This document shows positions 26,423 to 37,682 of a stretch of 49,603 nt of DNA, in pieces. The translations under genes and the position numbers were made by a program. The stretch's first letter is position 1. Each line of letters opens with the position of its first letter. This DNA is from Alcaligenaceae bacterium (lineage in GTDB: Bacteria; Pseudomonadota; Gammaproteobacteria; Burkholderiales; Burkholderiaceae_B), in NCBI GenBank assembly GCA_013416445.1, contig JACCER010000025.1, forward strand, positions 1 to 49,603. Reading direction: 5' to 3'. Below the pieces are notes generated by a model. The model saw nothing but the letters and a program-made list of their open reading frames with translations, searched no databases and had not been told where the DNA came from.

Positions 26423-28467
26423 GGCGTCCTCCGCAACGGGCCAGGCATATCTGGCCCAGAGTCAGGCGACTCAGTGGCGTTATTGTCGTCGTCGACGGCA
26501 TCGGGCAAGTCTTCGGGCCGTGCAATGGCGTCCATAGATTCACCGCTGGCACCTTCTTCTGCCACATCGGGTTCTTCCAGCGTGGCCGCCGCTATGGATG
26601 CATAACGGTCATTGGCCAGGCGTTCGGGCGCCAGCCAGTAATCGAACACCTTGCGGGCGATAGGCGCAGCAACCGTGGCGCCCCAGCCCCCGTTTTCCAC
26701 AATCAACGCTACGGCGATTTCGGGATTTTCCATGGGAGCGTAGGCCATGAACAAGGCATGATCGCGCAAGCGCTCGTCAACTGTGCCGGCATTGTATTTG
26801 GCGCCCTTCAGACTGTACACCTGTGCGGTGCCGGTTTTACCCGCTGCCTGGTATGGCGTGCCGGTAAAAGCCCTGCGCGCCGTGCCCTTGCGCATGACAT
26901 CGACCATGGCACGCCGGATGACATCGAGATTCTCTGGCTTCAGCGGTATGGTGTAGGACGGTTTGGTCACAGTGCGTACGGCTTGGCCGGTTTGGGAGTT
27001 TTTAACCAAACTGACCAGATGCGGCTGCATGTAAGCGCCGTTATTGGCCAGCACCGCCGTAGCCTGCGCCAGTTGCAGCAAGGTAAACGAGTTATAGCCT
27101 TGCCCTACGGCCACAGACACCGTTTCGCCCGCGTACCAGCGCTGCTGGGCAGGCTTCTTGTAAGCCTGGCGCTTCCATTCGGTTGACGGCAACACCCCAC
27201 GCCGCTCTCCTTCAAGATCAATACCGGTAATTTGCCCAAAACCGAATTGCTTGCTGAAGTCGTGCAAGGCATTCACGCCTATTTCCGGCCCCAGCGAAAA
27301 AAAGTAGGTATCCGAAGATACGACGATTGCCCTATGCATATCGGTAGGCCCGTATACCGCCCCGCCCGCATTGCGGAATCGTTGCCCGCCAAACTCGAAA
27401 TAGCCTGGGTCGCCAATACGCTGGGTGGCGGTGCGCTTGCCCAGTTCGAGCGCAGCCAGGCCAACAAATGGCTTATAAGTCGAACCTATGGGGTAAGTCC
27501 CATACAGGGGACGATTTATCAAAGGATGATCGGGCGATTCATTCAGCTTGCGCCAGCTTTCGACATCGATGCCATCAATAAATAAATTGGGATCAAAAGA
27601 AGGGGCCGACACAAACGCCAGCACATCACCCGTTTTGGGTTCTATGGCCACCAGCGCGCCACGCCGGCCTTCGAATTGCTGCTCGGCTTCTTTTTGCAGG
27701 CCGATATCGATGGACAACACCAGATTGGCGCCCGGAACAGGATCTATGCGGCTTAATGTGCGTACAGGTCGCCCAGAAGCCGTGACCTCGACCTCTTCCA
27801 TGCCCGTGCGCCCATGCAAGGCCTCTTCCCAGGTCTTTTCTATGCCCTTTTTGCCTATGGTGCTGCTGCCCCGATAGTTGCCCAGTTGGCCTTCTTTTTC
27901 CAGCCTGGCCAAATCACCTTCGGAAATCCGGCCCACATAACCCAGCACATGCGCCGCCGACTCGCCTTCCGGGTATTCGCGCACCCAACGTGCGCTAAGC
28001 TCTACCCCTGGAAACTTGTAGGAATGCGCGGCAAACCAAGATGCTTCAGTGCCATTCAGGTTATTGCGCAGCAGTACCGGCGTATAGCGCCCGTTCTGAC
28101 CCATATGCTGAAAGAAGCGGCGCCGGTCGGTTGGACTTAAATAAACCAGCTCTCCCAGCGAGTCGAGCAATTCTTTGATGTCAGTTTTGACATTGGCCGG
28201 TATCACCGACAGCGTGTAATCGCGGTAATTACGGGCCAGTACGACCCCATTGCGATCGACAATTTCCCCGCGCCGGGGCGGAATCGGCACAACGGCAATA
28301 CGGTTCTGGTCGGCGCGCGCGGCCAGGCCCTCGTAGCGCACCACTTGCAAATACCACAGCCGCCCCACCAGGCCCGAAAAGAACAACACGGCCAGCACAC
28401 CCGCCACCCACACCCGTATGAGTATGCGGCGCTTTTGGTTGTGGGTGGTTTTTTTGAATTCAAACAT
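26419..28467 (-). CDS. mrdA: Penicillin-binding protein 2
   Basis: A 682-residue class B transpeptidase. One membrane segment near residues 18-40, a dimerisation domain with RGEIVDRNGVVLARN near 64, then the transpeptidase domain with SxxK in GSTYKPF, SSD in place of SxN (VSSDTYFF), and KTG in GKTGTAQVY. It cross-links the lateral wall with RodA. The C-terminal tail of about 60 residues is acidic and probably disordered. It begins 27 bases after mreD. Confidence 0.96.
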   Translation of the reverse strand: MFEFKKTTHNQKRRILIRVWVAGVLAVLFFSGLVGRLWYLQVVRYEGLAARADQNRIAVVPIPPRRGEIVDRNGVVLARNYRDYTLSVIPANVKTDIKELLDSLGELVYLSPTDRRRFFQHMGQNGRYTPVLLRNNLNGTEASWFAAHSYKFPGVELSARWVREYPEGESAAHVLGYVGRISEGDLARLEKEGQLGNYRGSSTIGKKGIEKTWEEALHGRTGMEEVEVTASGRPVRTLSRIDPVPGANLVLSIDIGLQKEAEQQFEGRRGALVAIEPKTGDVLAFVSAPSFDPNLFIDGIDVESWRKLNESPDHPLINRPLYGTYPIGSTYKPFVGLAALELGKRTATQRIGDPGYFEFGGQRFRNAGGAVYGPTDMHRAIVVSSDTYFFSLGPEIGVNALHDFSKQFGFGQITGIDLEGERRGVLPSTEWKRQAYKKPAQQRWYAGETVSVAVGQGYNSFTLLQLAQATAVLANNGAYMQPHLVSLVKNSQTGQAVRTVTKPSYTIPLKPENLDVIRRAMVDVMRKGTARRAFTGTPYQAAGKTGTAQVYSLKGAKYNAGTVDERLRDHALFMAYAPMENPEIAVALIVENGGWGATVAAPIARKVFDYWLAPERLANDRYASIAAATLEEPDVAEEGASGESMDAIARPEDLPDAVDDDNNATESPDSGPDMPGPLRRTP

Positions 28468-28494
28468 AAATAATCAACATAGGCGCAACCGCGC

Positions 28495-29073
28495 CTACGC
28501 CGAACCTGACTCGGTTTCATCCAGGCGGCGTTGCGGCATATGCAGCAAGACATCTGCCAAAGGCCATAAGGCGGCGGTAAACAGCGCCGACCACAGCCAT
28601 TGCCATCCGGCCCACTCGCCAACCAGCCAGGCATGGCTCAGCCGCGACGCCGCTGCGGCCAGCACAAATACCGGCGCCATGTGTATGGCCTGAATAATGG
28701 AATTGAAGTGCTGCAGCCTGCGCCGCAGCAGCAGAGCGCCATAAGCCGCCAGCGTGTAGGTTAGCGCCTGCTCGCCCAGCAGCGCGCCATCGTGAACATC
28801 CATGAAGAGGCCAAAGCAGAACGCCGCCAACATATTGACCCTATGCGGCTCATTCAAGCACCAGAAAGTAATGACCAGCAAGAGCAAATCGGGAGCGGGC
28901 AGCCACAAGCGCCATGGCAATAGCGAAATCAGCCAGACCAGCAACAGCGTGATCCAGATAAACAGCGGGCTTGAGGGCCGCTTGAACGGTGAGCTGTCGA
29001 TAGGCTGGAGCGCACTAAGCGACGAGCGCCGTGGCACTGCAACGGCAGTTTTATTTTCCGGCTTGCGAACCAT
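28495..29073 (-). CDS. mreD: Rod shape-determining protein MreD
   Basis: A 192-residue integral membrane protein with five or so hydrophobic segments, the first being FIWITLLLVWLISLLPWRLW. The conserved CFGLFMDVHDGALLGEQAL block is present. The start at 29073 (MVRKPENK) overlaps the end of mreC by 23 bases; an ATG at 29118 would lengthen it by 15 residues and cannot be excluded. It works with MreC and PBP2/RodA in the elongasome. Confidence 0.9.
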   Translation of the reverse strand: MVRKPENKTAVAVPRRSSLSALQPIDSSPFKRPSSPLFIWITLLLVWLISLLPWRLWLPAPDLLLLVITFWCLNEPHRVNMLAAFCFGLFMDVHDGALLGEQALTYTLAAYGALLLRRRLQHFNSIIQAIHMAPVFVLAAAASRLSHAWLVGEWAGWQWLWSALFTAALWPLADVLLHMPQRRLDETESGSA

Positions 29074-29941
29074 GCGGGGAATTCTCTTGAGTAGGCTCTG
29101 AAGTCGAGACATCGACACGCAGGACCAGGAAATGACGATGTCTTTCAGGATGCGACAAGGGCGTGGCTATGGCCAGCGCAAAGCCTGAAGCGGCATCGCG
29201 GTCAACGCGATCGACTTTGGCAACCGACAGACCGGCCGGGAACAAACCGCCTATGCCGCTGGTAACCAGGGTATCGCCCGGTTCGAGGTCGACGTTGGCG
29301 GTCAGGTAGCGCACCTCGACCTTGCCTGAAACATTACCACCAAATGCAATCAGGCGCAGCCCGTTGCGCAGCACCTGCACCGGAATCGACACCTTGTCAT
29401 CAGTGAGCAAAGCCGCTTCAGAAGTAAAAGGTGTAACCCTGACCACTTGCCCCACTACACCGCCTTCGTCAATGACAGGCATTCCGGGATGAATACCGCT
29501 GGACGAACCTTTGTTGAATACCAAATGATGGGAAAAAGCATTGGGCGGCTCGTAAAATACCTCGACTGCCACGGAAGGCTGGGTTACGGCATCGGCGACA
29601 TTCAGCAAGCGTCGCAACTGCTCGTTTTCGGCCGCCAATTGAGCCGCATGCGTGGATATCTGGGCCAATTCAATGCGCTGCTGCTGCAAGGCTTCTTTTT
29701 CGGTGCGCGCCAGGGCTGCCGCATCGGCCCAATTGTTAATGTGCTCAACGGCGTCGCGCGGAGCCAGCATCAGGCGCTGAAAGGGATAAATCACGACCGA
29801 GATAGCTTGGCGCGCCGGATCAAGCACCCGCCAGCGAGCATCGACAATGAGCAGGCTCAGTGCCAGAACAATAAACACGAACAGACGAAATTCGGCAGTC
29901 GGCCCGCGTTTAAACAGCCTGATCGTGCCATTTTCTTGCAT
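29051..29941 (-). CDS. mreC: Rod shape-determining protein MreC
   Basis: A 296-residue bitopic protein: short cytoplasmic tail, one membrane segment (FRLFVFIVLALSLLIVDARW near 18-37), a coiled coil around 65-110 and a periplasmic beta domain with HHLVFNKGSSSGIHPGMPVI and GDTLVTSGIGGLFPAG. The start MQENGTIRLF at 29941 gives the normal N terminus; a longer frame upstream is arginine- and proline-rich and not family-like. It scaffolds PBP2 in the elongasome and follows mreB. Confidence 0.95.
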   Translation of the reverse strand: MQENGTIRLFKRGPTAEFRLFVFIVLALSLLIVDARWRVLDPARQAISVVIYPFQRLMLAPRDAVEHINNWADAAALARTEKEALQQQRIELAQISTHAAQLAAENEQLRRLLNVADAVTQPSVAVEVFYEPPNAFSHHLVFNKGSSSGIHPGMPVIDEGGVVGQVVRVTPFTSEAALLTDDKVSIPVQVLRNGLRLIAFGGNVSGKVEVRYLTANVDLEPGDTLVTSGIGGLFPAGLSVAKVDRVDRDAASGFALAIATPLSHPERHRHFLVLRVDVSTSEPTQENSPHGSQAGK

Positions 29942-30012
29942 AAGATAGTCGCACTTGCGCCATGACTGGCCTGGCGCACACGGATGAGCGTCAGGCCCCT
30001 GCTGAACCGAAC

Positions 30013-31282
<1,270 letters not shown>

Positions 31283-31591
31283 ATGGCAATTACCCCGCAA
31301 GATGTGGCCCGTATCGCACGGCTCGCACGTATTGAACTTTCGCCCGACGCGACCGCCCGCGCCCAAAAAGACCTGGACGGTATGTTGAGCCTGATAGCAA
31401 CCTTGCAGGCGGTTGACACCACTGGCATCGAGCCCATGGCCCACCCGCTGGCAGAACATCAAGAAATCATGCTGCGCCTGCGCGCCGATGAGGCCGCAGC
31501 AGGCGGCGGCTTGGCCCAGCGCCAGGCCCTGATGGCTAATTCCCCTGCCGAGAACGAAGGCTTGTTCCTGGTACCTACGGTTATCGAGTAA
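31283..31591 (+). CDS. gatC: Asp-tRNA(Asn)/Glu-tRNA(Gln) amidotransferase subunit C
   Basis: A 102-residue GatC with the N-terminal helix ITPQDVARIARLARIELSPD and central VDTTGIEPMAHPL motif. It stabilises the GatA-GatB complex. It lies three bases upstream of gatA and begins the gatCAB operon. Confidence 0.96.
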   Translation: MAITPQDVARIARLARIELSPDATARAQKDLDGMLSLIATLQAVDTTGIEPMAHPLAEHQEIMLRLRADEAAAGGGLAQRQALMANSPAENEGLFLVPTVIE

Positions 31592-31594
31592 ACC

Positions 31595-33127
31595 ATGTCC
31601 AGCATACCCCTACACTCTGAGTTCGACAGTATCGAATCACTACGCAGCGCCTTGCAGCAGCGCAAGCTTAGCGCCCGCGAACTCGCTGTCAGCGCTTTAG
31701 ATGCCGCCCAGGCTCAAAGCGACTTGAATGCATTTGTGCATATAGCTCCCGAACTGACCCTGGCCCAGGCTGATGCCGCTGATCAATCCATTGCCTCTGG
31801 CACAGCAGGTCTGCTTGCAGGCATCCCCATTGCGCACAAAGATGTCTTCACCACACAAGGCTGGCGCACCACTGCCGCCAGCAAAATGCTGGCCGATTAC
31901 GTAAGCCCTTTCGACGCCACCGTGGTCAGCCGTCTGCAACAGGCCGGCGCCGTATCGCTGGGCAAGCTTAACTGCGACGAATTCGCCATGGGTTCGGGCA
32001 ACGAAAACTCAATATTCGGCCCAGTCAAAAACCCCTGGGATCACTCGGCAGTGCCCGGCGGATCTTCCGGCGGCTCGGCTGCAGCAGTTGCAGCCGGCCT
32101 GGTCATGGCCAGCACGGGCTCTGATACCGGCGGCTCGGTACGCCAGCCCGCCGCGCTCTGTGGCGTCAGCGGTATCAAGCCTACCTACGGCACGGTATCG
32201 CGTTTCGGCATGATCGCCTATGGCTCCAGCCTTGACCAAGCCGGCCCCCTGGCCCGCCATGCCAAAGACCTGCTCGAACTGCTCGACACCATGAGCGGCT
32301 TCGATCCGCACGACTCCACCAGCCTTGAAACCTGCGATGGCGCCACCAACGAGCCTGGACGCATACGCTCTGATTTCAATAAGGCGGCTCAGGCGCAAAA
32401 CTCAGCCGGCGCCAAGCCACTGGCTGGTTTACGCATAGGCGTACCGGTCGAGTTCTTCAATGCCGGGCTGGCCGAAGATATCGCCGTCGCCGTTGAAGCC
32501 GCCCTGCAAACATTTGAAGCACTGGGTGCGGTACGGGTTAGCATTTCGCTGCCACGCACCGAATTATCCATACCTACCTATTACGTTATTGCACCCGCCG
32601 AAGCCTCCAGCAATCTGTCGCGCTTCGACGGCGTACGCTATGGTCACCGCGCGGCCCAGTACGGCGACCTGACCGAAATGATCAGCCGTTCCCGCACAGA
32701 AGGCTTTGGCCCCGAGGTCTTGCGCCGCATCATGGTTGGCACCTATGTGCTGTCACATGGCTACTACGACGCCTATTACCTGCAGGCCCAGCGCGTGCGC
32801 CGCATGATAGTCAACGACTTCGAGCAGGTCTTCAGCAGCCAATGCGACGTCATCATGGGGCCGGTCACCCCCAACCTCGCCAGGCACATCGGTGACCACC
32901 GCGAAGACCCAACCGCCGACTGGCTGGCCGACATCTACACGCTGGGTGTCAGCCTGGCTGGCCTGCCGGCCATGTCCATACCCTGCGGCTTCGGCGGCAC
33001 CCAGAATCGCTTGCCCATAGGGCTGCAAATCATAGGCAACTACTTTAGCGAAGGCCGGCTGCTGGCCGTCGCCGACCGCTTTCAGCAGATTACCGATTGG
33101 CACCAACGCACACCAGGACAAAAATAA
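31595..33127 (+). CDS. gatA: Asp-tRNA(Asn)/Glu-tRNA(Gln) amidotransferase subunit A
   Basis: A 510-residue amidase-signature enzyme. The Ser-cisSer-Lys triad is visible as Lys82 (PIAHKDVF), Ser157 (PGGSSGGSA) and Ser181 ([10 protein letters not shown]). It releases ammonia from glutamine for GatB to amidate misacylated tRNA. Length is slightly above the usual 485, with extra residues around 250-270 ([20 protein letters not shown]). Its last base is the first base of the gatB start. Confidence 0.97.
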   Translation: MSSIPLHSEFDSIESLRSALQQRKLSARELAVSALDAAQAQSDLNAFVHIAPELTLAQADAADQSIASGTAGLLAGIPIAHKDVFTTQGWRTTAASKMLADYVSPFDATVVSRLQQAGAVSLGKLNCDEFAMGSGNENSIFGPVKNPWDHSAVPGGSSGGSAAAVAAGLVMASTGSDTGGSVRQPAALCGVSGIKPTYGTVSRFGMIAYGSSLDQAGPLARHAKDLLELLDTMSGFDPHDSTSLETCDGATNEPGRIRSDFNKAAQAQNSAGAKPLAGLRIGVPVEFFNAGLAEDIAVAVEAALQTFEALGAVRVSISLPRTELSIPTYYVIAPAEASSNLSRFDGVRYGHRAAQYGDLTEMISRSRTEGFGPEVLRRIMVGTYVLSHGYYDAYYLQAQRVRRMIVNDFEQVFSSQCDVIMGPVTPNLARHIGDHREDPTADWLADIYTLGVSLAGLPAMSIPCGFGGTQNRLPIGLQIIGNYFSEGRLLAVADRFQQITDWHQRTPGQK

Positions 33128-34581
33128 TGGAATGGGAAATCGTCATCGGGCTGGAAACGCACACACAGCTTTCCACCGTATCCAAAATATTCTCTGACAG
33201 CAGCACCCGCTTTGGCGCGGCGCCCAATACGCAAGCCAACGAAGTCGACATGGCATTGCCTGGCACCCTGCCGGTCATGAACAAAGGCGCTGTCGAACGC
33301 GCCATACAGTTCGGGCTGGCGGTGGGCGCCCATATTGCGCCGCGCTCCATCTTTGCCCGCAAAAACTACTTCTACCCTGACCTTCCCAAAAACTACCAGA
33401 TCAGCCAGTTCGAGATCCCTGTGGTGCAAGGCGGAACCATCAGCTTTTTTGTGGGCGACGAAGAAAAAACCATCAACCTGACCCGCGCCCACCTCGAAGA
33501 AGACGCGGGCAAATCACTACACGAAAATTTCACTGGGCCGCATGGCGAATCCTCCACTGGCATAGACTTGAACCGCGCCGGCACGCCGCTGCTGGAAATC
33601 GTGTCCGAACCCGAAATGCGCTCCGCTGCCGAAGCCGTCGCTTACGCGCGCGCGCTGCATGGCCTGGTGGTCTGGCTGGGTATTTGCGACGGCAATATGC
33701 AAGAGGGCTCGTTTCGCATCGACGCCAACGTTTCGGTGCGCCCCAAAGGCCAAAAAGAACTGGGCACCCGCAGCGAAGTCAAAAACGTCAACTCTTTCCG
33801 CTTTCTTGAACGCGCCATACAGTACGAAGTGCGCCGCCAGATTGAACTGATCGAAGACGGCGGCAAGGTGGTGCAGGAAACTCGCCTGTATGATTCCGAC
33901 CTCGACGAAACCCGCAGCATGCGCAGCAAAGAAGACGCGCACGACTACCGCTACTTTCCCGACCCCGACCTGCCCCCTCTGGTGATCAAGCCCGAATGGA
34001 TAGCACGGGTCAAAGACGCCATGCCTGAACTGCCTGCACAGAAGCGCCAGCGTTTCGAGCAGGATCTGGGCCTTAGCGGCTACGACGCCGCCCAGCTAAC
34101 CACCAGCCGAGCCATTTCCACCTACTTTGAAGAAGTCGCAAGCAAACTGCCCGCCGGGCAAGCCAAGCTGGCGGCCAACTGGGTGTTGGGTGAATTATCA
34201 GCGGCGCTCAACCGCGACGATCTCGAAACCGCGCAAAGCCCTATCCAGCCGACGGCATTGGCTGGCCTGGTCGCCCGCATCATCGACGGCACCATTTCCA
34301 ACAAAATGGCGCGCGAAGTCTTCACCGCCATGTGGGCCGGCGAAAACGACGGCAACCCCGATGCCATCATCGAGGCCCGTGGTTTAAAGCAGATCAGCGA
34401 CAGCGGTGCCATTGTGGCCATGATCGATGCAGTCTTGGCAGCCAACCCCGCTACTGTGGAAGAATTCCACGCCGGCAAGCAGAAAGCCTTCAATTCCCTG
34501 GTCGGCCAAGTCATGAAAGCCGCCAAAGGCAAAGCCAACCCGCAGCAGGTCAATGATTTGTTGAAGGAAAAGCTGGGGTAA
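33127..34581 (+). CDS. gatB: Asp-tRNA(Asn)/Glu-tRNA(Gln) amidotransferase subunit B
   Basis: A 484-residue GatB/PET112 protein. [17 protein letters not shown] at the start, the signature [20 protein letters not shown] near 150, and the C-terminal YqeY-like tail domain are all present. It carries the kinase and transamidation site for Asp-tRNA(Asn) or Glu-tRNA(Gln). The ATG at 33127 overlaps the gatA stop (TAATG). Confidence 0.97.
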   Translation: MEWEIVIGLETHTQLSTVSKIFSDSSTRFGAAPNTQANEVDMALPGTLPVMNKGAVERAIQFGLAVGAHIAPRSIFARKNYFYPDLPKNYQISQFEIPVVQGGTISFFVGDEEKTINLTRAHLEEDAGKSLHENFTGPHGESSTGIDLNRAGTPLLEIVSEPEMRSAAEAVAYARALHGLVVWLGICDGNMQEGSFRIDANVSVRPKGQKELGTRSEVKNVNSFRFLERAIQYEVRRQIELIEDGGKVVQETRLYDSDLDETRSMRSKEDAHDYRYFPDPDLPPLVIKPEWIARVKDAMPELPAQKRQRFEQDLGLSGYDAAQLTTSRAISTYFEEVASKLPAGQAKLAANWVLGELSAALNRDDLETAQSPIQPTALAGLVARIIDGTISNKMAREVFTAMWAGENDGNPDAIIEARGLKQISDSGAIVAMIDAVLAANPATVEEFHAGKQKAFNSLVGQVMKAAKGKANPQQVNDLLKEKLG

Positions 34582-34615
34582 ATGTTGTTTACCCGGATAC
34601 AAACCCGCAACTCTG

Positions 34616-34692
34616 ACCGGTCAATGTCCTGTTACGTAGTTGTCCGGGGCGGGTGAGGGCACGCCGTGCCGGCCTGCCCTCACCCGCCCCGG
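34616..34692. mobile_element. Short MITE-like hairpin element, second copy
   Basis: ACCGGTCAA (34616-34624), a 14-base spacer and GTTGTCCGGGGCGGGTGAG match the flank and arm of the 184-bp element at 12.35-12.56 kb (reverse orientation, spacer 15). Here the arms 34644-34661 and 34675-34692 are exact 18-base inverted repeats around a 13-base GC-rich loop whose first part (CGCCGTGCCG) also matches the other copy. It sits between the convergent gatB and pyrE genes and could act as a bidirectional transcription stop, though it has no T run. Confidence 0.65.
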
Positions 34693-34707
34693 GCAGCGTC
34701 GCAGCTA

Positions 34708-35379
34708 TCACACCCCGTACTTGGCCCGATACGCCGCCACAGCCCCTTTGTGCTCGGCCAACTGCGCATCGTGTTCCAGCAATCCCATGATATCGGCCAG
34801 CGAAGCAATGCTGACCACAGGAATGCCATAGGTCTTGGCTACATCCTGCACTGCCGAATGCGCCGACAAGGCGTCATCTGCGCCAGCGCGCTCCATGCGG
34901 TCTAGCGCTATCAGCACGGCGGCGGGTTCCGCCCCCGCCTGGCGTATGATTTCGACCGACTCGCGCACCGATGTACCTGCGGTAATCACGTCATCAATAA
35001 TCACCACTTTGCCCTGCAGTGGGGCACCCACCAGCACACCGCCCTCGCCATGGTCTTTGGCTTCTTTGCGATTGAATGCAAAAGGCACGTCGCGCCCGCC
35101 CAGCCCCGGATGATTCGCCAAAGCCACCGACGTGGCCGTAGATAGCGGTATCCCCTTATAAGCCGGCCCAAACAGCATATCGAAATCGACCCCGGAATCT
35201 ATCAATGCCTGCGCATAAAACTGCGCCAAGCGGCCAACCGAAAGCCCTGAATTGAATAGGCCGGCGTTAAAGAAATAAGGACTGATGCGCCCGGACTTTA
35301 CTTTGAACTGCCCAAATCTTAAAACGCCCTGATCCAGGGAAAAGCGTACAAAGTCAGTGCGGTTGGAAGAGTCAGTCAT
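34708..35379 (-). CDS. pyrE: Orotate phosphoribosyltransferase
   Basis: A 223-residue PyrE with the PRPP motif [13 protein letters not shown] near 116, [15 protein letters not shown] near 27 and PAYKGIPLS near 68. It makes OMP from orotate and PRPP in pyrimidine synthesis. The start at 35379 ([10 protein letters not shown]) gives the usual length; an ATG 13 codons upstream at 35418 is possible, and neither has a strong Shine-Dalgarno. Divergent from the dioxygenase gene. Confidence 0.95.
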   Translation of the reverse strand: MTDSSNRTDFVRFSLDQGVLRFGQFKVKSGRISPYFFNAGLFNSGLSVGRLAQFYAQALIDSGVDFDMLFGPAYKGIPLSTATSVALANHPGLGGRDVPFAFNRKEAKDHGEGGVLVGAPLQGKVVIIDDVITAGTSVRESVEIIRQAGAEPAAVLIALDRMERAGADDALSAHSAVQDVAKTYGIPVVSIASLADIMGLLEHDAQLAEHKGAVAAYRAKYGV

Positions 35380-35484
35380 GATAGCTAAGGAGAAAGGAAA
35401 AGCGATATTATCGGTCATAAAGACAGACCGCCCAACGAGCTCGTGAAAAAGCCGATAAAGCTGCGTACTTTTGAACGCAACTCC

Positions 35485-35500
35485 ATACTTATGGAAGTAT
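35485..35500. promoter_or_regulatory. Inverted repeat at the dioxygenase start
   Basis: ATACTT (35485-35490) and AAGTAT (35495-35500) with spacer ATGG sit directly before the ATG at 35502 and include the GGAAG ribosome site. A protein bound here would block expression. Candidate operator; the regulator is unknown. Confidence 0.4.
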
Positions 35501-35501
35501 C

Positions 35502-36299
35502 ATGAAATTGCCTGTTTATTTTATATCCCATGGCGGCGGCCCTTGGCCGTATATACCTGCCATGCAAGCCAGTAATACTGCACTTGCGGCGTCGCTGGCC
35601 GACATTCCCAAACAACTAGGCCGTACACCCAAGGCAATACTGATGGTGTCAGCCCATTGGGAAACCCAAGGCACATTTGCCGTCATGACCAGCCCTCATC
35701 CAGCCATGCTGTACGACTACTACGGCTTCCCTGAACATACCTACCAGATCCAGTACCCCGCAGCCGGTTCGCCTGAACTGGCCCTGCGCGTGCAGCAATT
35801 ACTATCGGGCGCGGGCTTGCCCATCGCCGCCGATCCCGAGCGCGGTTTCGACCACGGCGCCTTCGTACCCGCCTATGTCATGTACCCCCAGGGCAACGTG
35901 CCCATGGTGCAGTTGTCCATCGATGCGGCTTACAACCCCGCTCTGCACTGGGAACTGGGTAGCGCCTTGGCGCCGCTGCGCGAAGAAGACATATTGATCA
36001 TAGGCAGCGGCCTTAGCTACCACAACCTGCGGCAAATCTATGGCGGCGGCTCCGAGGCATCGGCCCAATTCGATGCCTGGCTGCAACAAACGGTACTGCA
36101 TGCACCACCGGAACAGCGTGCTGCGTTGCTTGCAAGCTGGGAATCCGCCCCTGCTGCCCGCCTGGCCCATCCGCGCGAAGATCACCTGATTCCACTCATG
36201 GTTGCCGCCGGCGCAGCGGAAACCGACCCTGCCACCTGCGTTTATCACGAAGCGCAGGCGTTTGCTGGCATTACCGTGTCGAGCTTTCGGTTTGGGTGA
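35502..36299 (+). CDS. DODA-type extradiol dioxygenase (YgiD-like, LigB superfamily)
   Basis: A 265-residue LigB-superfamily protein. Likely metal and catalytic histidines are His10 (ISHGGGP), His52 (VSAHWE), His118 (FDHGAFVP), His174 (LSYHNLR) and His228 (REDHLIPL). Bacterial YgiD enzymes cleave the ring of 4,5-dihydroxyphenylalanine-like catechols using zinc or iron. The physiological substrate here is unknown. GGAAG lies just ahead of the start and overlaps an inverted repeat. Confidence 0.9.
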   Translation: MKLPVYFISHGGGPWPYIPAMQASNTALAASLADIPKQLGRTPKAILMVSAHWETQGTFAVMTSPHPAMLYDYYGFPEHTYQIQYPAAGSPELALRVQQLLSGAGLPIAADPERGFDHGAFVPAYVMYPQGNVPMVQLSIDAAYNPALHWELGSALAPLREEDILIIGSGLSYHNLRQIYGGGSEASAQFDAWLQQTVLHAPPEQRAALLASWESAPAARLAHPREDHLIPLMVAAGAAETDPATCVYHEAQAFAGITVSSFRFG

Positions 36300-36414
36300 G
36301 ATCAAGCAAGGGATACACGGCATTCATTGATGCAAGTCAAACCACCAAATACCTTACATGCGACTATGATTGCTGTTCCCGCGTGTTCCATGATATGAAC
36401 TTGCCTACAACAGA

Positions 36415-37599
36415 ATGAACCCAGCCTCTTCTTCTCAAACTATCCAGAACAGTCCCATACCTTTGCCCACCGGCACAGCCGAGCCTGTGCCATCCCTGCT
36501 TGCCAGTATCGGGGCGGTTGGCATCAGTTCCATCCGCGACACACTAAGCTGCCACAACCACTCCAAAGATTTCGCCTACGCACGCGGCGACTACCTGCGT
36601 AGCCGCGTACTGGTGATGGGCATCGTTTTCAGCATCCTCACACCCCTCTGGGTCCTGATAGACCTCATCATGCTGCCGCCATCCACCCTGGCATACACCA
36701 CGCCCGGGCGCTTTTTCCTGATGGCGGGGCTGATCACTACCATTTTCATTGCACAGCGCAGCCGTTCCCGGGTCACCCGCATACGTGTTTCCGCGGGTTT
36801 GCTTATCGCTCTGCCCGCCGCGTTTTACGCACTGGTTTTACTGACCTTGCCACCTGGCAATGCCCATCATCTGGCAGGCTATGGCTTTATTCCGTTCCTG
36901 CTGGTCGCAACACTCAGCATTTTCCCCTTTACCCTGGCTGAATCCGCACTGGCTGGGCTCACTCTGCTAGGACTGCATCTATTTTCTCAGCACGTCGCAG
37001 CCACCTGGATGACACCCGCAGGCTGGGAGCAAATATGGCTGCTGGCGGCCTTATTCATCGTATCGCTTACTGCCAACTACTTTCATCTGGGCCTGCTGCT
37101 GCGCCTGTATCGCGAAGCCACCCACGACTCGCTAACCGGGCTGCTGAACCGCGGCGCCATGGCGCACCACCTGCAACAACTACGGGCAGCCCACCCAGCA
37201 ATTTCCATGTCATTGCTCATGCTCGACATGGACCACTTCAAAAAAATCAACGATACTCACGGCCATTCGGTAGGCGACCAGGTACTGCGCAAGTTCGCCA
37301 GCATCCTGCGTCAACATGTCCAGGCATCAGACTTTATTGCGCGCTATGGCGGTGAAGAGTTCGTCGTGGTTTTGCTGGGCAAAAACAAACAGCAGGCTCT
37401 GGCTATTGCCGAGCACATACGCCAGCAAGCAGAACAGGCACATGTCTACGACCACGACGGTGTTGCCGTACCATTTACGGTCAGCATAGGCGTGGCCGGG
37501 TTTCGCTTGGCTGAAACTTTTGACGAAGCCGCCCGACGCGCCGACGACCGGCTGTACCAGGCCAAGAAAAAACAGCGCAATTGCGTCGTCGGCGTCTAG
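36415..37599 (+). CDS. Membrane-bound diguanylate cyclase
   Basis: A 394-residue protein with about six membrane segments between residues 64 and 228 (for example VLVMGIVFSILTPLWVLIDL and IWLLAALFIVSLTANYFHLG) and a GGDEF domain from about 235. The active-site motif is GGEEF at 312-316, a functional variant, with LDMDHFKKINDTHGH upstream, so c-di-GMP synthesis is expected. The inhibitory I-site RxxD five residues before GGEEF reads QASD (303-306), so product feedback at this site is probably lost. The sensory ligand is unknown. It stands alone in the region. Confidence 0.9.
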   Translation: MNPASSSQTIQNSPIPLPTGTAEPVPSLLASIGAVGISSIRDTLSCHNHSKDFAYARGDYLRSRVLVMGIVFSILTPLWVLIDLIMLPPSTLAYTTPGRFFLMAGLITTIFIAQRSRSRVTRIRVSAGLLIALPAAFYALVLLTLPPGNAHHLAGYGFIPFLLVATLSIFPFTLAESALAGLTLLGLHLFSQHVAATWMTPAGWEQIWLLAALFIVSLTANYFHLGLLLRLYREATHDSLTGLLNRGAMAHHLQQLRAAHPAISMSLLMLDMDHFKKINDTHGHSVGDQVLRKFASILRQHVQASDFIARYGGEEFVVVLLGKNKQQALAIAEHIRQQAEQAHVYDHDGVAVPFTVSIGVAGFRLAETFDEAARRADDRLYQAKKKQRNCVVGV

Positions 37600-37682
37600 G
37601 CATGCGCTCATGCGCCTCATGGCTGGGCGATACGCCCCGAGCTACCCTGTTCATGCCACGCATGTCAGTATAATTACCGACT

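Noticed and set aside
34644-34692. Classical intrinsic terminator between gatB and pyrE
   Set aside because: The stem is strong but has no T run on either side, and its sequence matches the element at 12.35 kb, so it is listed as a repeat element.
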